Source: Tepidamorphus sp.
GTDB lineage: Bacteria > Pseudomonadota > Alphaproteobacteria > Rhizobiales > Tepidamorphaceae
Direction: 5' to 3'
DNA: 64,000 nt
Assembly: GCA_028280885.1 (NCBI GenBank)
Contig: JANQKY010000087.1
Span: 31,506 to 95,505 of the forward strand
Part shown: piece by piece, positions 35,871 through 43,899 of the stretch
Layout: the number at the start of each line of letters is the position of its first letter
How positions within the stretch are numbered: the first letter of the stretch is position 1
Program-made: the position numbers and the translations under genes
The notes under the pieces: model-generated
Database searches by the model: none
What the model was told of the DNA's origin: nothing
The model's input: the letters and a program-made list of their open reading frames with translations, nothing else

Positions 35871-37389
35871 GGCGGCCGGCCGCTATCTGCTTGGCATCGA
35901 TGCGGGCAACACCGTCGTCAAGGCGGTGCTGTTCGACCTTGCCGGCAACCAGCTTGCCGGTGCCGCCCGGGACGGGGCGACGCTGAAGCCTGCGCCGGGC
36001 CGGGTCGAGCGGGATATCGGCGAACTCTGGCGCAACGCCGACGCGGTTATCGCGACATGCATCGAAAAGGCCGGGATCGATGCTGCGCAGATTGCCGCGA
36101 TCGGCTGTGCCGGCCATGGCAACGGCCTCTATCTCCTCGATAAATCGAATGAACCGCTCAAGGCGGTCCAGTCGCTCGACAGCCGGGCGGCCGGCCTTGC
36201 CCGGGAGCTGGCGGACGCGTCCGGCGCCGCGATCCATGCGCTCAGCCTGCAGGCGCCCTGGCCGTCGCAGACGACGACGCTGCTCGCCTGGCTCAAGGCC
36301 AACGATCCGGACACGTTCAAGCGGATCGGCGTGGTTCTTCTGTGCAAGGACACGGTGTCCTACCGGCTGACAGGGGCGATCGCCTCCGACATCTCCGACA
36401 TGAGCGGCGCCGGGCTCGTCGCGATGCCCGACTGCCGCGCCGATGACGGGCTGTTCGCCGCCTACGGCCTCGATGGGGCAGCGGCGCTGTTGCCCGATAT
36501 CCTCCGTCCCACCGATATCGTCGGCACGGTCACGGCGGAGGCTGCGGCGGCAACGGGGCTTGCGGCCGGCACGCCGGTCGTCGCCGGCCTGTTCGACGTG
36601 GTCGCAAGCGCGCTCGGCTCGGGCACGGTGCGTCCGGGGCAGGTCTCGATCATCGCCGGATCGTGGAGCATCAACCAGGTGATCGGCGCGCAGGCGATGC
36701 GCGATCCCGGCCTGTTCATGGTGTCATCCTACGGGCCGGATCGCTTCATGGGCATCGAGGCGAGCGCCACCTCGGCCGCCAATCTGGAATGGTATGTCCG
36801 CGAAATCATCGAGCGGGCCGGCGGTACCGAAGATCCGTTCGGCTATTGCAACCGCCGGGTCGGCGAGATCGAACCGGCGCTTGACGACCCGCTCTACCAT
36901 CCCTTCCTGTACGGTTCGGGCGAAGGCGCGCATTTCCGGGCAGGCTTCTACGGGATCGCCGGCTGGCATGGCGACGCGCATCTGATCCGCGCCCTGTTCG
37001 AGGGCGTCGCCTTCGAGCATCGCCGGCATGTCGGCGTTCTCGGCGCGGCTGGCGTTCCGATCGAGACCGCGATCCTGTCCGGGGGCGGGTCGCGGAGCCT
37101 CATCTGGTCGCAGATGTTCGCCGACTGTCTCGGCGTTCCGGTGACGGTATCGGGCTGCGAGGAAACCGGCGCGCTGGGGGCTGCGATCGCCGCCGGGGTC
37201 GGCGCGGGCCTTTTCTCCGGCTTCGACGAAGCTGTCGCGGCGATGACCCAGGTCGCCCGGACGCACGAACCGGACCCGGCAGCGCAGGCCTTCCTCGACC
37301 GGCGATACGGCCTCTATCAGGCGTTGGGCGCGGCGATGCAGCCGTTCTGGCGCGAACTGGAGGATTTGCGCGAAACGGCGCGGTCCTGA
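35863..37389 (+). CDS. FGGY-family carbohydrate kinase (LyxK/SgbK-like)
   Basis: This 508-residue two-domain sugar kinase has the N-terminal phosphate motif LLGIDAGNTVVKAVLFDL and the FGGY signatures PVVAGLFDVVASALGSGTV and LSGGGSRSLIWSQMFADCLG. The layout (GHGNGLYLLDKSNEPLKAV, SATSAANLEWYVREI) is closest to what I know of L-xylulose/3-keto-L-gulonate kinases and erythritol kinases. The ATG at 35863 overlaps the aldolase stop. It should phosphorylate the imported polyol or ketose. The exact substrate is unknown. Confidence 0.87.
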   Translation: MAEAAGRYLLGIDAGNTVVKAVLFDLAGNQLAGAARDGATLKPAPGRVERDIGELWRNADAVIATCIEKAGIDAAQIAAIGCAGHGNGLYLLDKSNEPLKAVQSLDSRAAGLARELADASGAAIHALSLQAPWPSQTTTLLAWLKANDPDTFKRIGVVLLCKDTVSYRLTGAIASDISDMSGAGLVAMPDCRADDGLFAAYGLDGAAALLPDILRPTDIVGTVTAEAAAATGLAAGTPVVAGLFDVVASALGSGTVRPGQVSIIAGSWSINQVIGAQAMRDPGLFMVSSYGPDRFMGIEASATSAANLEWYVREIIERAGGTEDPFGYCNRRVGEIEPALDDPLYHPFLYGSGEGAHFRAGFYGIAGWHGDAHLIRALFEGVAFEHRRHVGVLGAAGVPIETAILSGGGSRSLIWSQMFADCLGVPVTVSGCEETGALGAAIAAGVGAGLFSGFDEAVAAMTQVARTHEPDPAAQAFLDRRYGLYQALGAAMQPFWRELEDLRETARS

Positions 37390-37408
37390 TCGCAAACGGG
37401 GCCTGGCC

Positions 37409-37789
37409 CTACAGTTCGCCGGCCTCTTCCAGGACCTTGCGGGCGACCCGGAAGCATTCCAGCGCCTGGGGGACGCCGCAATAGATGCCGACGACGTGGA
37501 TCGCGGCGCGGATCTGCTCCTTGCTGACGCCGTTGTTGAGCGCGCCGCGGCAATGGGTTTCCCACTCGTGCATGCGTCCGAGGGCGCCGATCATGGCGAG
37601 GTTCATCAGGCTGCGCGTCCTGGCGTCGATCGCCTCGTCGCCCCAGCCGAAGCCCCAGCACCATTCCGTCATCATCTCCTGAAACGGGCGGCTGAAATCG
37701 TCGGCCTTGGCGAGATTGGCGGTGACATAGTCGGCACCGAGCGTCGCCTTGCGCTGCGTCAGGCCCTTCTCGAAGCGGTCCTTGTCCAC
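37409..37789 (-). CDS. Carboxymuconolactone decarboxylase family protein
   Basis: This 126-residue helical protein has the CMD pattern RTRSLMNLAMIGALGRMHEW, THCRGALNNGVSKEQI and VVGIYCGVPQALE. The GTG at 37789 has AAGGAA upstream. The longer in-frame opening runs antisense to, and overlaps, the methyltransferase gene and is not supported. It converges with the kinase gene. The family includes decarboxylases and peroxiredoxin-like AhpD proteins, but no CxxC pair is present, so the AhpD function is unlikely. Confidence 0.75.
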   Translation of the reverse strand: MDKDRFEKGLTQRKATLGADYVTANLAKADDFSRPFQEMMTEWCWGFGWGDEAIDARTRSLMNLAMIGALGRMHEWETHCRGALNNGVSKEQIRAAIHVVGIYCGVPQALECFRVARKVLEEAGEL

Positions 37790-37850
37790 GGTCGTTCCTT
37801 TCCGGTGAATTCGATGGTTTTCCAACCGTAGAGCATGTCCGGCGTGCTTG

Positions 37851-39071
37851 TCAGCGGCCTCCCGTCGTCGACGTCCGCGGCTTGCGCTGCCATAGGATCC
37901 ACCACAGGACGACCGTCGTCGTTCCGGCCCGCTTCTGCGGATCGTATTGCGTCGACATGTAGTCGTCGCCGAACAGGCGCATCCAGGCATCGAGCTTGAG
38001 ATCGAGCCAGGAATGCACGAAATGCGGATTGATCAGGAACACCACCGGCAGCATGAGGGCCTTCTGCGGCGTCCAGCGGATCTTCGGGCTCTGGAAGTGG
38101 TCCGGGTCGAGCACGCCGGTTATCCGGTAGTCCTCCGTCTTGTCTTCCTGGCGGATGACGTCGAAATATTTTTGTGAATACCGCGTCAGGCCGTCCTTGC
38201 CGAGCGGGTAGGACCCGGAATGGTAGCGGATCATCAGGAAGGTCGACAAGCGCTGCATCCAGCTCATGCTGGCCATGACCTTGCCATCCTCCTCGCGGGT
38301 ATGCAGGCACGAGGCAAAGACGCGGCCGACCCCGGTGTCGGGCTTCATAAGGTGGTCGGCGAGCGCGAACATGTCCGTGTAGATCTTGTCGATGGCGGCC
38401 TGATCGTTGCGAACCCGCAAGGCGGCGTGGACGAAGTGTTCGGGCGAGTCCATGAAGGTCACGGCGTCATAGCGCCCGTAAAGCCGTTTCTGAAGATCCG
38501 GATCGGTCAGGATATCCTTCCAGTTCGCACAGACGACATCGAGCCCGTAGGTGTCCCGCGCGAACCGTGCCTGTTCGGGCGTGATGTTGACCCCGGTGAC
38601 CTCGATGCCCTTGGACCGGGCGTCGTTGAGCCAGTCGCCGAAGCCGCAGCCGATATCGATCAGCGAGTCGCCCGGTTTCAGTCCGAGCGCGTCGATCACG
38701 TAGTCCCACTTGTCCTTCTGCGCCTGCTCGTGGGTCTTGGTGAGGTCGCCGTCATAGTAGTTGAAGCCGAGATCGCGCCCGAAGCCCGACGTGCCCTGAT
38801 AGAACGTGTAGTGAAACTGATAGCCGCGGCGGATGGACTGATCGGTATCGAAGATCGTGCGGCCGAACTGCACCATGGCGAAATCGTCCATGAGGATCGC
38901 GGCCGGCCAGAGCAGGATCAGCCAGGGCGACAGATAGACCGCGAGCAGGACGGACAGGCCGATGATGGCCAGGTACTTGATCGCGTTGCCATCGATCCAG
39001 TTCCTGATCGGGAACGTTCGGGAATGGTCGACAATGGCACGCTTGCGGTGAGCGGATATCGTGTTCGTCAT
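37851..39071 (-). CDS. Membrane-anchored SAM-dependent methyltransferase, CFA-synthase-like
   Basis: This 406-residue protein has two N-terminal hydrophobic helices (about residues 28-62) followed by a class I methyltransferase domain: motif I SLIDIGCGFGDWLNDARSKG, post-I VTGVNITPEQ, and the cyclopropane-fatty-acid-synthase-like TRYSQKYFDVIRQEDKTEDY region. It probably modifies a lipid or membrane-bound substrate. It lacks a good Shine-Dalgarno sequence. It sits alone between the sugar operon and the GntR gene and has no clear link to either. Confidence 0.72.
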   Translation of the reverse strand: MTNTISAHRKRAIVDHSRTFPIRNWIDGNAIKYLAIIGLSVLLAVYLSPWLILLWPAAILMDDFAMVQFGRTIFDTDQSIRRGYQFHYTFYQGTSGFGRDLGFNYYDGDLTKTHEQAQKDKWDYVIDALGLKPGDSLIDIGCGFGDWLNDARSKGIEVTGVNITPEQARFARDTYGLDVVCANWKDILTDPDLQKRLYGRYDAVTFMDSPEHFVHAALRVRNDQAAIDKIYTDMFALADHLMKPDTGVGRVFASCLHTREEDGKVMASMSWMQRLSTFLMIRYHSGSYPLGKDGLTRYSQKYFDVIRQEDKTEDYRITGVLDPDHFQSPKIRWTPQKALMLPVVFLINPHFVHSWLDLKLDAWMRLFGDDYMSTQYDPQKRAGTTTVVLWWILWQRKPRTSTTGGR

Positions 39072-39237
39072 CGCAATGCGCTTTAACAATGCTTGAAAAC
39101 GGACGCCGCAATGTGGCGCCCGCGCCGAACCGGCGTTGTGAATACAACTTTCCCGCACAGCATCCGCGAATGCAAGCGACCATTGGCCGGGGTGTCCGGA
39201 CCCGGCTCCCCTTTGTCCCAGGTAGGCGGCGGTTCGA

Positions 39238-39900
39238 TCAGCCGTCGACGGCGAGCGCCTCGAGCTGCAGGTCGAGGCCGTTCTCGATATGGGCGATCAT
39301 GGCCGCCTGCGCCCTGTCCGGATCGCCGGTGGCGATCGCATCGCACAGGATCATGTGCTCGCCCAGCGACTTCGACAGGTCGACCTTCTCGATCGCGGCG
39401 AAGACATGGAAGGCGAGGCCGCGGTTCCAGATGTTATCGAACATGTCGAGCAGATAGCGGTTGTCGGTGCGCTCGACGATCGACCGGTGAATGGCGCGAT
39501 TGGCGTCGAAATAGTCCATCGTCGAGGCCGACTGGATGTTCTCCTCGCGCTCGATGATGCGCCGGATCTCGGCCAGGCGGCCGGGATCGTCGCGCTCGGC
39601 GAGGATGCGGGCGGCCATGCCGTCGATCGCGGCGCGCGCGGTATAGATGTCGCGGACCTCGCCGGTGTCGATGGCGCGGATCGTGAAGCCGCCGCGGCCG
39701 GCGGTTTCCAGAACGCCCTCCTGTTCCAGCCGCAACAGCGCCTCGCGCACCGGGGTGCGGCTGATCACGAACTCCTTGGCGAGCTTCTCCTGGACGATGC
39801 GCTCATGCGGTCCGATGACCCGCTTCTGGATCGCCTCCAGGATCTGCCGGTAGACCTCGTCGGCCAGTCTGGACCGATGCGTTTCAATCTGCTTGAACAT
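39238..39900 (-). CDS. GntR-family regulator with FCD domain; candidate regulator of the glx/BMC region
   Basis: The 220-residue protein has a winged helix (about residues 8-72: LADEVYRQILEAIQKRVIGP, EFVISRTPVREALLRLEQEG) and an FCD effector domain with DYFDANRAIHRSIVERTDN and a C-terminal His in GEHMILCDAIATGDP. FCD proteins usually bind carboxylates or amino acids through a metal. The start at 39900 fits the family. It is divergent from glxB. Sites with the core TACTGTATTC upstream of glxB, the flavoprotein/ligase genes and the ABC transporter make it the obvious regulator of that region. Confidence 0.87.
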   Translation of the reverse strand: MFKQIETHRSRLADEVYRQILEAIQKRVIGPHERIVQEKLAKEFVISRTPVREALLRLEQEGVLETAGRGGFTIRAIDTGEVRDIYTARAAIDGMAARILAERDDPGRLAEIRRIIEREENIQSASTMDYFDANRAIHRSIVERTDNRYLLDMFDNIWNRGLAFHVFAAIEKVDLSKSLGEHMILCDAIATGDPDRAQAAMIAHIENGLDLQLEALAVDG

Positions 39901-40088
39901 CCTCGTTACGTCTTTCTCGATTCGATCGCCGGGTTTCCTCCTCCCGTATCCGGTTCCGTTCCCTGCAGCGACGCTCCTTCGTTGCCTGGCCCTGCCGTGA
40001 GGACGGGCCGCTCCGTCAGGCCCCGCCGTACCGCCTTTGCAAACGAGACGGGGGCTAAGGAGACGGGGGCTGACGACCGCATTGTGTT

Positions 40089-40105
40089 CTGTATACTGTA
40101 TTCGG
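40089..40105. promoter_or_regulatory. GntR operator copy 1 (distal, between GntR gene and glxB)
   Basis: CTGTATACTGTATTCGG contains TACTGTATTC and, over 15 bp (40089-40103), is identical to the reverse complement of the site at 46966-46980. TATACT inside it looks like a -10 box. Confidence 0.6.
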
Positions 40106-40124
40106 CCGTTCGTCGATGCCACGG

Positions 40125-40203
40125 TGCCCCTGGGACGCCCCCAGGGTGCCTCGGGGATGCCTCGGGTAATCTCCCGCGGTGTGCCTCCGGTATGCCCCCG
40201 GCA
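40125..40203 (+). repeat. Seven-unit tandem repeat with 11-bp period
   Basis: Units begin at 40125, 40136, 40147, 40158, 40169, 40182 and 40193. Six are 11 bp and the fifth is 13 bp. Examples are TGCCTCGGGGA, TGCCTCGGGTA, TGCCTCCGGTA and TGCCCCCGGCA, approximating TGCC-N3-GGYA, itself weakly palindromic. The period is about one helical turn, so repeats fall on one face of the DNA between the two operators. Confidence 0.65.
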
Positions 40204-40261
40204 TATCATTGCGGACGTGCCGGGGCGTGCGGTGCAGCGACGATACGGCTTGCAATTAATA

Positions 40262-40283
40262 TTGAATACTGAATACAGTATCC
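40262..40283. promoter_or_regulatory. GntR operator copy 2 (proximal to glxB)
   Basis: On the minus strand this reads GATACTGTATTCAGTATTC and onward. It has the TACTGTATTC core followed by a direct half-site GTATTCA, and ends 24 bp before the glxB ATG, a good position for repression. Confidence 0.6.
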
Positions 40284-40307
40284 ATCCAGCTGGAGAAGGA
40301 AGCCCCC

Positions 40308-41252
40308 ATGTGCGGCATCGCAGGCAGAATTCTGAGCGCGCCGGGTCCGGTCGGCGCCGATCTCGTCAAACTCATGGATGCGCAGGAGCATCGCGGCGCC
40401 GATTCGACCGGGTTCGCGGTCTATGGCCCGCCGCGCGAGACCGGCTACATCGTGCGGGCGATGGGGCCGGATCGTGGCACCCTGTCGGGTGATCTCGATG
40501 CGTTTCACGCAATCTTGAAGGCGCATGGCGCGGATTTCCTCGAGGATCCGACCTGGGACAGCGCCGATACCAGGCATGTCTCGGTGCGGATGGTGATCAG
40601 CGATCCGGAGGATCTCGCCCGCTGGAGTGTCGATGCCGACACCATGTGCGACCGGCTGGAGATCCAGTCGGTCGGCCGGTCGCTCGAGATCATCAAGGAT
40701 GTCGGTTCCTCGGAAATGGTTGCCGACAAGCACGGCGTGCGCGACATGATCGGCACGCACGGGCTCGGCCATGCCCGCCTTGCCACCGAAAGCTCGGTCG
40801 CGCCGACGGCGAGCCACCCCTTCTGGGCGCGGCCGTTTGCCGACGTGGCGATCGTCCATAACGGCCAGATCACCGACTATTTCACCTGGCGCGACAAGCT
40901 GGAGCGGGCCGCCTACCGGTTCATGACCGAAAACGACAGCGAGCTGATCGCCGTCTGGGTCTCCGACCAGATGAAGAAGGGCCTGACTCAGGCCCAGGCG
41001 CTGAAGAAGTCGATCGGCGAGATCGACGGCGTCTTCACCTTCCTGATCGCCAATACGCAGAGCATGGGCTTTGCCAAGGACCGCTTCGCCATGAAGCCGC
41101 TGGTCACCGTCGAGGCAGGCGGCGAACTGGCGGCGGCGACCGAGGAGCAGGCCGTCAGGACGATCTATCCCGGCGAGGTCGATGTGGTGAACTATGACGG
41201 CCCGAGCCTGACCAACACCTGGTTCATCACCGAGCAGAGGGCGGCGGCATGA
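40308..41252 (+). CDS. glxB: Class II glutamine amidotransferase (GlxB; N-methylglutamate synthase subunit A-like)
   Basis: The 314-residue Ntn-type glutaminase subunit has the nucleophile Cys2 (MCGIAGRIL), the RGADSTGFAVYG segment, GHARLATESSVAPTASHPF and the VIVHNGQITDYFTWR-like AIVHNGQITDYF region. It liberates ammonia from glutamine, or in MgsA homologues transfers the amine of a gamma-glutamyl amide. The next two genes encode the matching synthase parts with overlapping ends, so the three form one enzyme. GGAAGGAAG precedes the ATG. Confidence 0.88.
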   Translation: MCGIAGRILSAPGPVGADLVKLMDAQEHRGADSTGFAVYGPPRETGYIVRAMGPDRGTLSGDLDAFHAILKAHGADFLEDPTWDSADTRHVSVRMVISDPEDLARWSVDADTMCDRLEIQSVGRSLEIIKDVGSSEMVADKHGVRDMIGTHGLGHARLATESSVAPTASHPFWARPFADVAIVHNGQITDYFTWRDKLERAAYRFMTENDSELIAVWVSDQMKKGLTQAQALKKSIGEIDGVFTFLIANTQSMGFAKDRFAMKPLVTVEAGGELAAATEEQAVRTIYPGEVDVVNYDGPSLTNTWFITEQRAAA

Positions 41253-41956
41253 GTGATGGGATCATCAGTGAAACCGTCATCACCATCGCCGACCGGCCGA
41301 TCCGCGAGGTGCATGCCGAGATCCAGGCCGCCGCCGACGCGGGCCAGGCCATCGTGCTCGCCGAGCCGCGCTCGCGCCACAATCTCGGCGTCGCGCTGCC
41401 GGCCGGCGCGCGGCTGCGTTTCGAGGGCAGCGTCGGCTATTATTGCGGCGGGCTCAACAACGGCGCGACGATCGAAATCGAGCGCAATGCCGGCTGGGGC
41501 CTGGGCGAGGCGATGGCGGCGGGCGATATCTCGGTCGCCGGCTATGCCGGCATGTCCTGCGGCGCCTCGATGCTCGGCGGCACGATCCATGTGAAGGGCG
41601 ATGCGGGCCCGCGCTGCGGCGTGGCGATGAAGGGCGGCGATATCATCGTCGAGGGCAAGCTTGGCTATCTCGCCGGCTTCATGGCCCATTCGGGGCGGAT
41701 CATCGCGCTTGGCGGCGCCGACGAGGCCTGCGCCGACAGCCTGTGGGGCGGCGAGGTCTGGGTCGCCGGGCCGGTCAAGTCGCTCGGCGTCGATTCCAAG
41801 CTCGTCGATCCCGACCCGGAAGAGGTCGCCTCGATCGAGGCGCTGCTCGCCGGCCGGGGCCTCAACGATACGGCGCGCAACTGGCGCAAGGTCGTTTCCG
41901 CCCAGCGCCTCTGGCACTTTGAAAGCAGGGATGCAAGCTCATGGCTGATGATCTGA
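41249..41956 (+). CDS. glxC: GXGXG-domain protein (GlxC; glutamate synthase C-terminal domain-like)
   Basis: This 235-residue protein is a right-handed beta-helix of the glutamate-synthase alpha-subunit C-terminal type, with repeats such as GGLNNGATIEIERNAGWGLG, MSCGASMLGGTIHVKGDAG and GVAMKGGDIIVEGKLGYLAG. In glutamate synthase this domain links glutaminase and FMN domains and has a structural role. It overlaps glxB (ATGA) and glxD (16 bp). Confidence 0.87.
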   Translation: MSDGIISETVITIADRPIREVHAEIQAAADAGQAIVLAEPRSRHNLGVALPAGARLRFEGSVGYYCGGLNNGATIEIERNAGWGLGEAMAAGDISVAGYAGMSCGASMLGGTIHVKGDAGPRCGVAMKGGDIIVEGKLGYLAGFMAHSGRIIALGGADEACADSLWGGEVWVAGPVKSLGVDSKLVDPDPEEVASIEALLAGRGLNDTARNWRKVVSAQRLWHFESRDASSWLMI

Positions 41957-43362
41957 AGGCGCCTTATCAGTATCCGTTCCCGGCGCCGTCGGAAGACGCG
42001 GTGGCGATGCGCGACGGGGCGATCGAGGGGCGGCCGGTCGGCGTCTCCGGGTCCTATGATCGCGGCGACTCCGTCCGCTGGACGCCGGACGCGATCTCGG
42101 AAGTGCATGCGCTGTCGCAGCTCGGCCGCTATCAGATCCGCGGCTACAACTCGTTCAACAAGTCGCTGCCGACCTTCGACGACCTGACCTTCGTGCCGGC
42201 GACCATGACGCGGCTGCCGCTGGAGGGCTACCGGGAGAGCTGCGACACGACGACGGTGCTCGGCGGCGGCAGCGGGCTGGTCGAGAACCCGCTCGTCCTC
42301 GACATTCCGATCTATATCGGCTCGATGTCGTTCGGCGCGCTCAGCGCCAACGCCAAGGCGGCGCTCGGCTACGGCGCCTCCAAGGTCGGCACGATGACGT
42401 GTACCGGCGAGGGCGGCATGCTGGAGGACGAGCGCGAGGCCTCGACCAGGCTCGTCTATCAGATGACGCCGTCGCGCTACATGCTCGACCTCGACCACCT
42501 GCGCGCCGCCGACGGCATCGAGATCGCCGTCGGCCAGGGCGCCAAGCCCGGAACCGGCGGGCTTCTGCTCGGCATGAAGGTGTCGGACCGGGTGGCGAAG
42601 ATGCGCTCGCTGCCGACCGGCGTCGACCAGCGCTCGACGGTGCGCCATCCCGATTTCCTCGGCGCCGACGACCTGCAGGTGAAGATCGAGGAATTGCGGC
42701 TGGCGACCGACTACAAGGTGCCGATCCTGATCAAGATGGGCGCGACCAGGCCGCGCTATGACGTCGCGATCGCGGCGAAGGCCGGGGCCGATATCGTCGT
42801 CGTCGACGGGTCGGAGGGCGGCACCGGGGCGTCGCCTGAATTCCTGCTCAACCATACCGGCATCCCCTGCATGACGGCGATCCGCGCCGCCCGCGAGGCG
42901 CTGGACGAGTGCGGCATGACCGGCAAGGTGTCGCTGGTCGCCGCCGGGGGCATCCGCACCGGCGTCGATGCGGCGAAATGCCTGGCGCTCGGCGCCGACG
43001 CGGTGATGATCGGCAATGCGGCGATGATGGCGCTTGGCTGCAACTCGCCGCGCTATGGCGACGACTATGCCGCGATCGGCACCTCGCCCGGCGCCTGCCA
43101 CCATTGCCACACCGGCCTGTGCCCGGTCGGCATCGCGACGCAGGACGCCGAGCTTGAGAAACGCATGGATGTCGCCGCCGGCGCCGAGCGGGTCGCCCGG
43201 TTCCTCACCGCGATCACCATGGAGGTCTCGCTGATCGCCAAGGCCTGCGGCAAGTCGACGGTGCACAATCTCGAGGTCGAGGACCTGCGCGCCCTGTCGC
43301 TGGAAGCCTCGGCGTTCACCGGCGTGAAGCTTGCCGGCATCGACAAGGCGTATGGGTGGTAG
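41941..43362 (+). CDS. glxD: FMN-dependent glutamate synthase-like catalytic subunit (GlxD; MgsC-like)
   Basis: This 473-residue TIM-barrel FMN enzyme has IGSMSFGALSANAKAALGYG, KPGTGGLLLG, VVVDGSEGGTGASPEF and the Fe-S cluster loop CHHCHTGLCPVGIATQD. With GlxB and GlxC it makes glutamate or, in the Mgs relatives of methylotrophs, N-methylglutamate from gamma-glutamylmethylamide and an acceptor. The nearby glutamine-synthetase-like ligase and sarcosine-oxidase-like flavoprotein favour an N-alkylglutamate product over simple ammonia assimilation. Confidence 0.87.
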   Translation: MADDLKAPYQYPFPAPSEDAVAMRDGAIEGRPVGVSGSYDRGDSVRWTPDAISEVHALSQLGRYQIRGYNSFNKSLPTFDDLTFVPATMTRLPLEGYRESCDTTTVLGGGSGLVENPLVLDIPIYIGSMSFGALSANAKAALGYGASKVGTMTCTGEGGMLEDEREASTRLVYQMTPSRYMLDLDHLRAADGIEIAVGQGAKPGTGGLLLGMKVSDRVAKMRSLPTGVDQRSTVRHPDFLGADDLQVKIEELRLATDYKVPILIKMGATRPRYDVAIAAKAGADIVVVDGSEGGTGASPEFLLNHTGIPCMTAIRAAREALDECGMTGKVSLVAAGGIRTGVDAAKCLALGADAVMIGNAAMMALGCNSPRYGDDYAAIGTSPGACHHCHTGLCPVGIATQDAELEKRMDVAAGAERVARFLTAITMEVSLIAKACGKSTVHNLEVEDLRALSLEASAFTGVKLAGIDKAYGW

Positions 43363-43435
43363 GGGGGTCTGTCCGGGAGGTTGCGCTGGCTGATGGTCGT
43401 GTTCCGAGTTGACGGATTGGCACCAGACTCTCGTT

Positions 43436-43558
43436 CGTCATCCCGGACAGCCGGAGGCTGATCCGGGATCGGTGCGCCGCCGATCGATCGATGGGAAACC
43501 CCGGCGGGCGCCCGGGTTCTCCGATCCCGGCTCGGCCTTGCGGCCGTCCGGGATGACG
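43436..43558. repeat. Palindromic intergenic repeat 1
   Basis: CGTCATCCCGGAC (43436-43448) and GTCCGGGATGACG (43546-43558) are perfect 13-bp inverted ends around about 97 bp of further imperfectly paired sequence (GATCCGGGATCGG). Confidence 0.7.
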
Positions 43559-43593
43559 AGGGAGAGGTAGTTGTCGATACGCTCTCCCCGGTC

Positions 43594-43670
43594 ATTACCG
43601 GGCTTGTCCCGGTAATCCATGAACACAGTCGCTTGCGCCCATTCTGACGGCGGTGTTCATGGATGCCCGG
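43594..43670. repeat. Palindromic intergenic repeat 2
   Basis: A 9-bp hairpin, ATTACCGGG (43594-43602) with CCCGGTAAT (43608-43616), is followed by ATCCATGAAC (43615-43624) pairing with GTTCATGGAT (43655-43664). Confidence 0.65.
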
Positions 43671-43783
43671 AACAGGTCCACTGCTGTCCGGTTTAAATCC
43701 GGCGACTTCGCCTAACCGATTGCACAACATGGCTTTTCGAGTAATCGGTGGCTGAAGGACTCGTGACGTCCCACCCTCTCAGA

Positions 43784-43899
43784 CGTCATCATCCGCGAAG
43801 GCGGATGATCCAGTACTCCGTGTACTGGCATCTGGAGCACGGCCGAAAGCTTAAGCAAACGCATGGGGTTACTGGATTCCCGCCTGCGCGGGAATGACG
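43784..43899. repeat. Palindromic intergenic repeat 3
   Basis: It contains two hairpins, ATCATCCGC/GCGGATGAT (43788-43809) and ATTCCCGC/GCGGGAAT (43876-43895), with outer ends CGTCAT and ATGACG. Repeats 2 and 3 are also bracketed by an 18-bp inverted pair (43676-43693 and 43945-43962, 17 of 18 matching) ending in TGTCCGGTT. Confidence 0.65.

Larger units (their letters stand above)
39901..40307. other. Intergenic control region between the GntR gene and glxB
   Basis: This 407-bp region has no gene. It carries two copies of the operator core (40089-40105, 40262-40283) and, between them, an array of seven short tandem units (40125-40203). A TTGCAA box at 40250-40255 with TACAGT about 18 bp later is a possible glxB promoter overlapping the second operator. 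Confidence 0.6.

Noticed and set aside
27474..37389. AI-2 (lsr) uptake and processing operon
   Set aside because: The aldolase and regulator resemble LsrF and LsrR, but LsrG and two separate permeases are missing, and the GlpD-like dehydrogenase, AKR and LyxK-like kinase point to a polyol or ketose.
40125..40203. CRISPR-like array
   Set aside because: The units are 11 bp, contiguous and without spacers, and there is no cas gene in the window.
40308..43362. Ordinary NADPH-dependent glutamate synthase (gltBD)
   Set aside because: The three functions are on separate short genes in the GlxB-GlxC-GlxD order, there is no GltD-like subunit, and the neighbours are amine-related.
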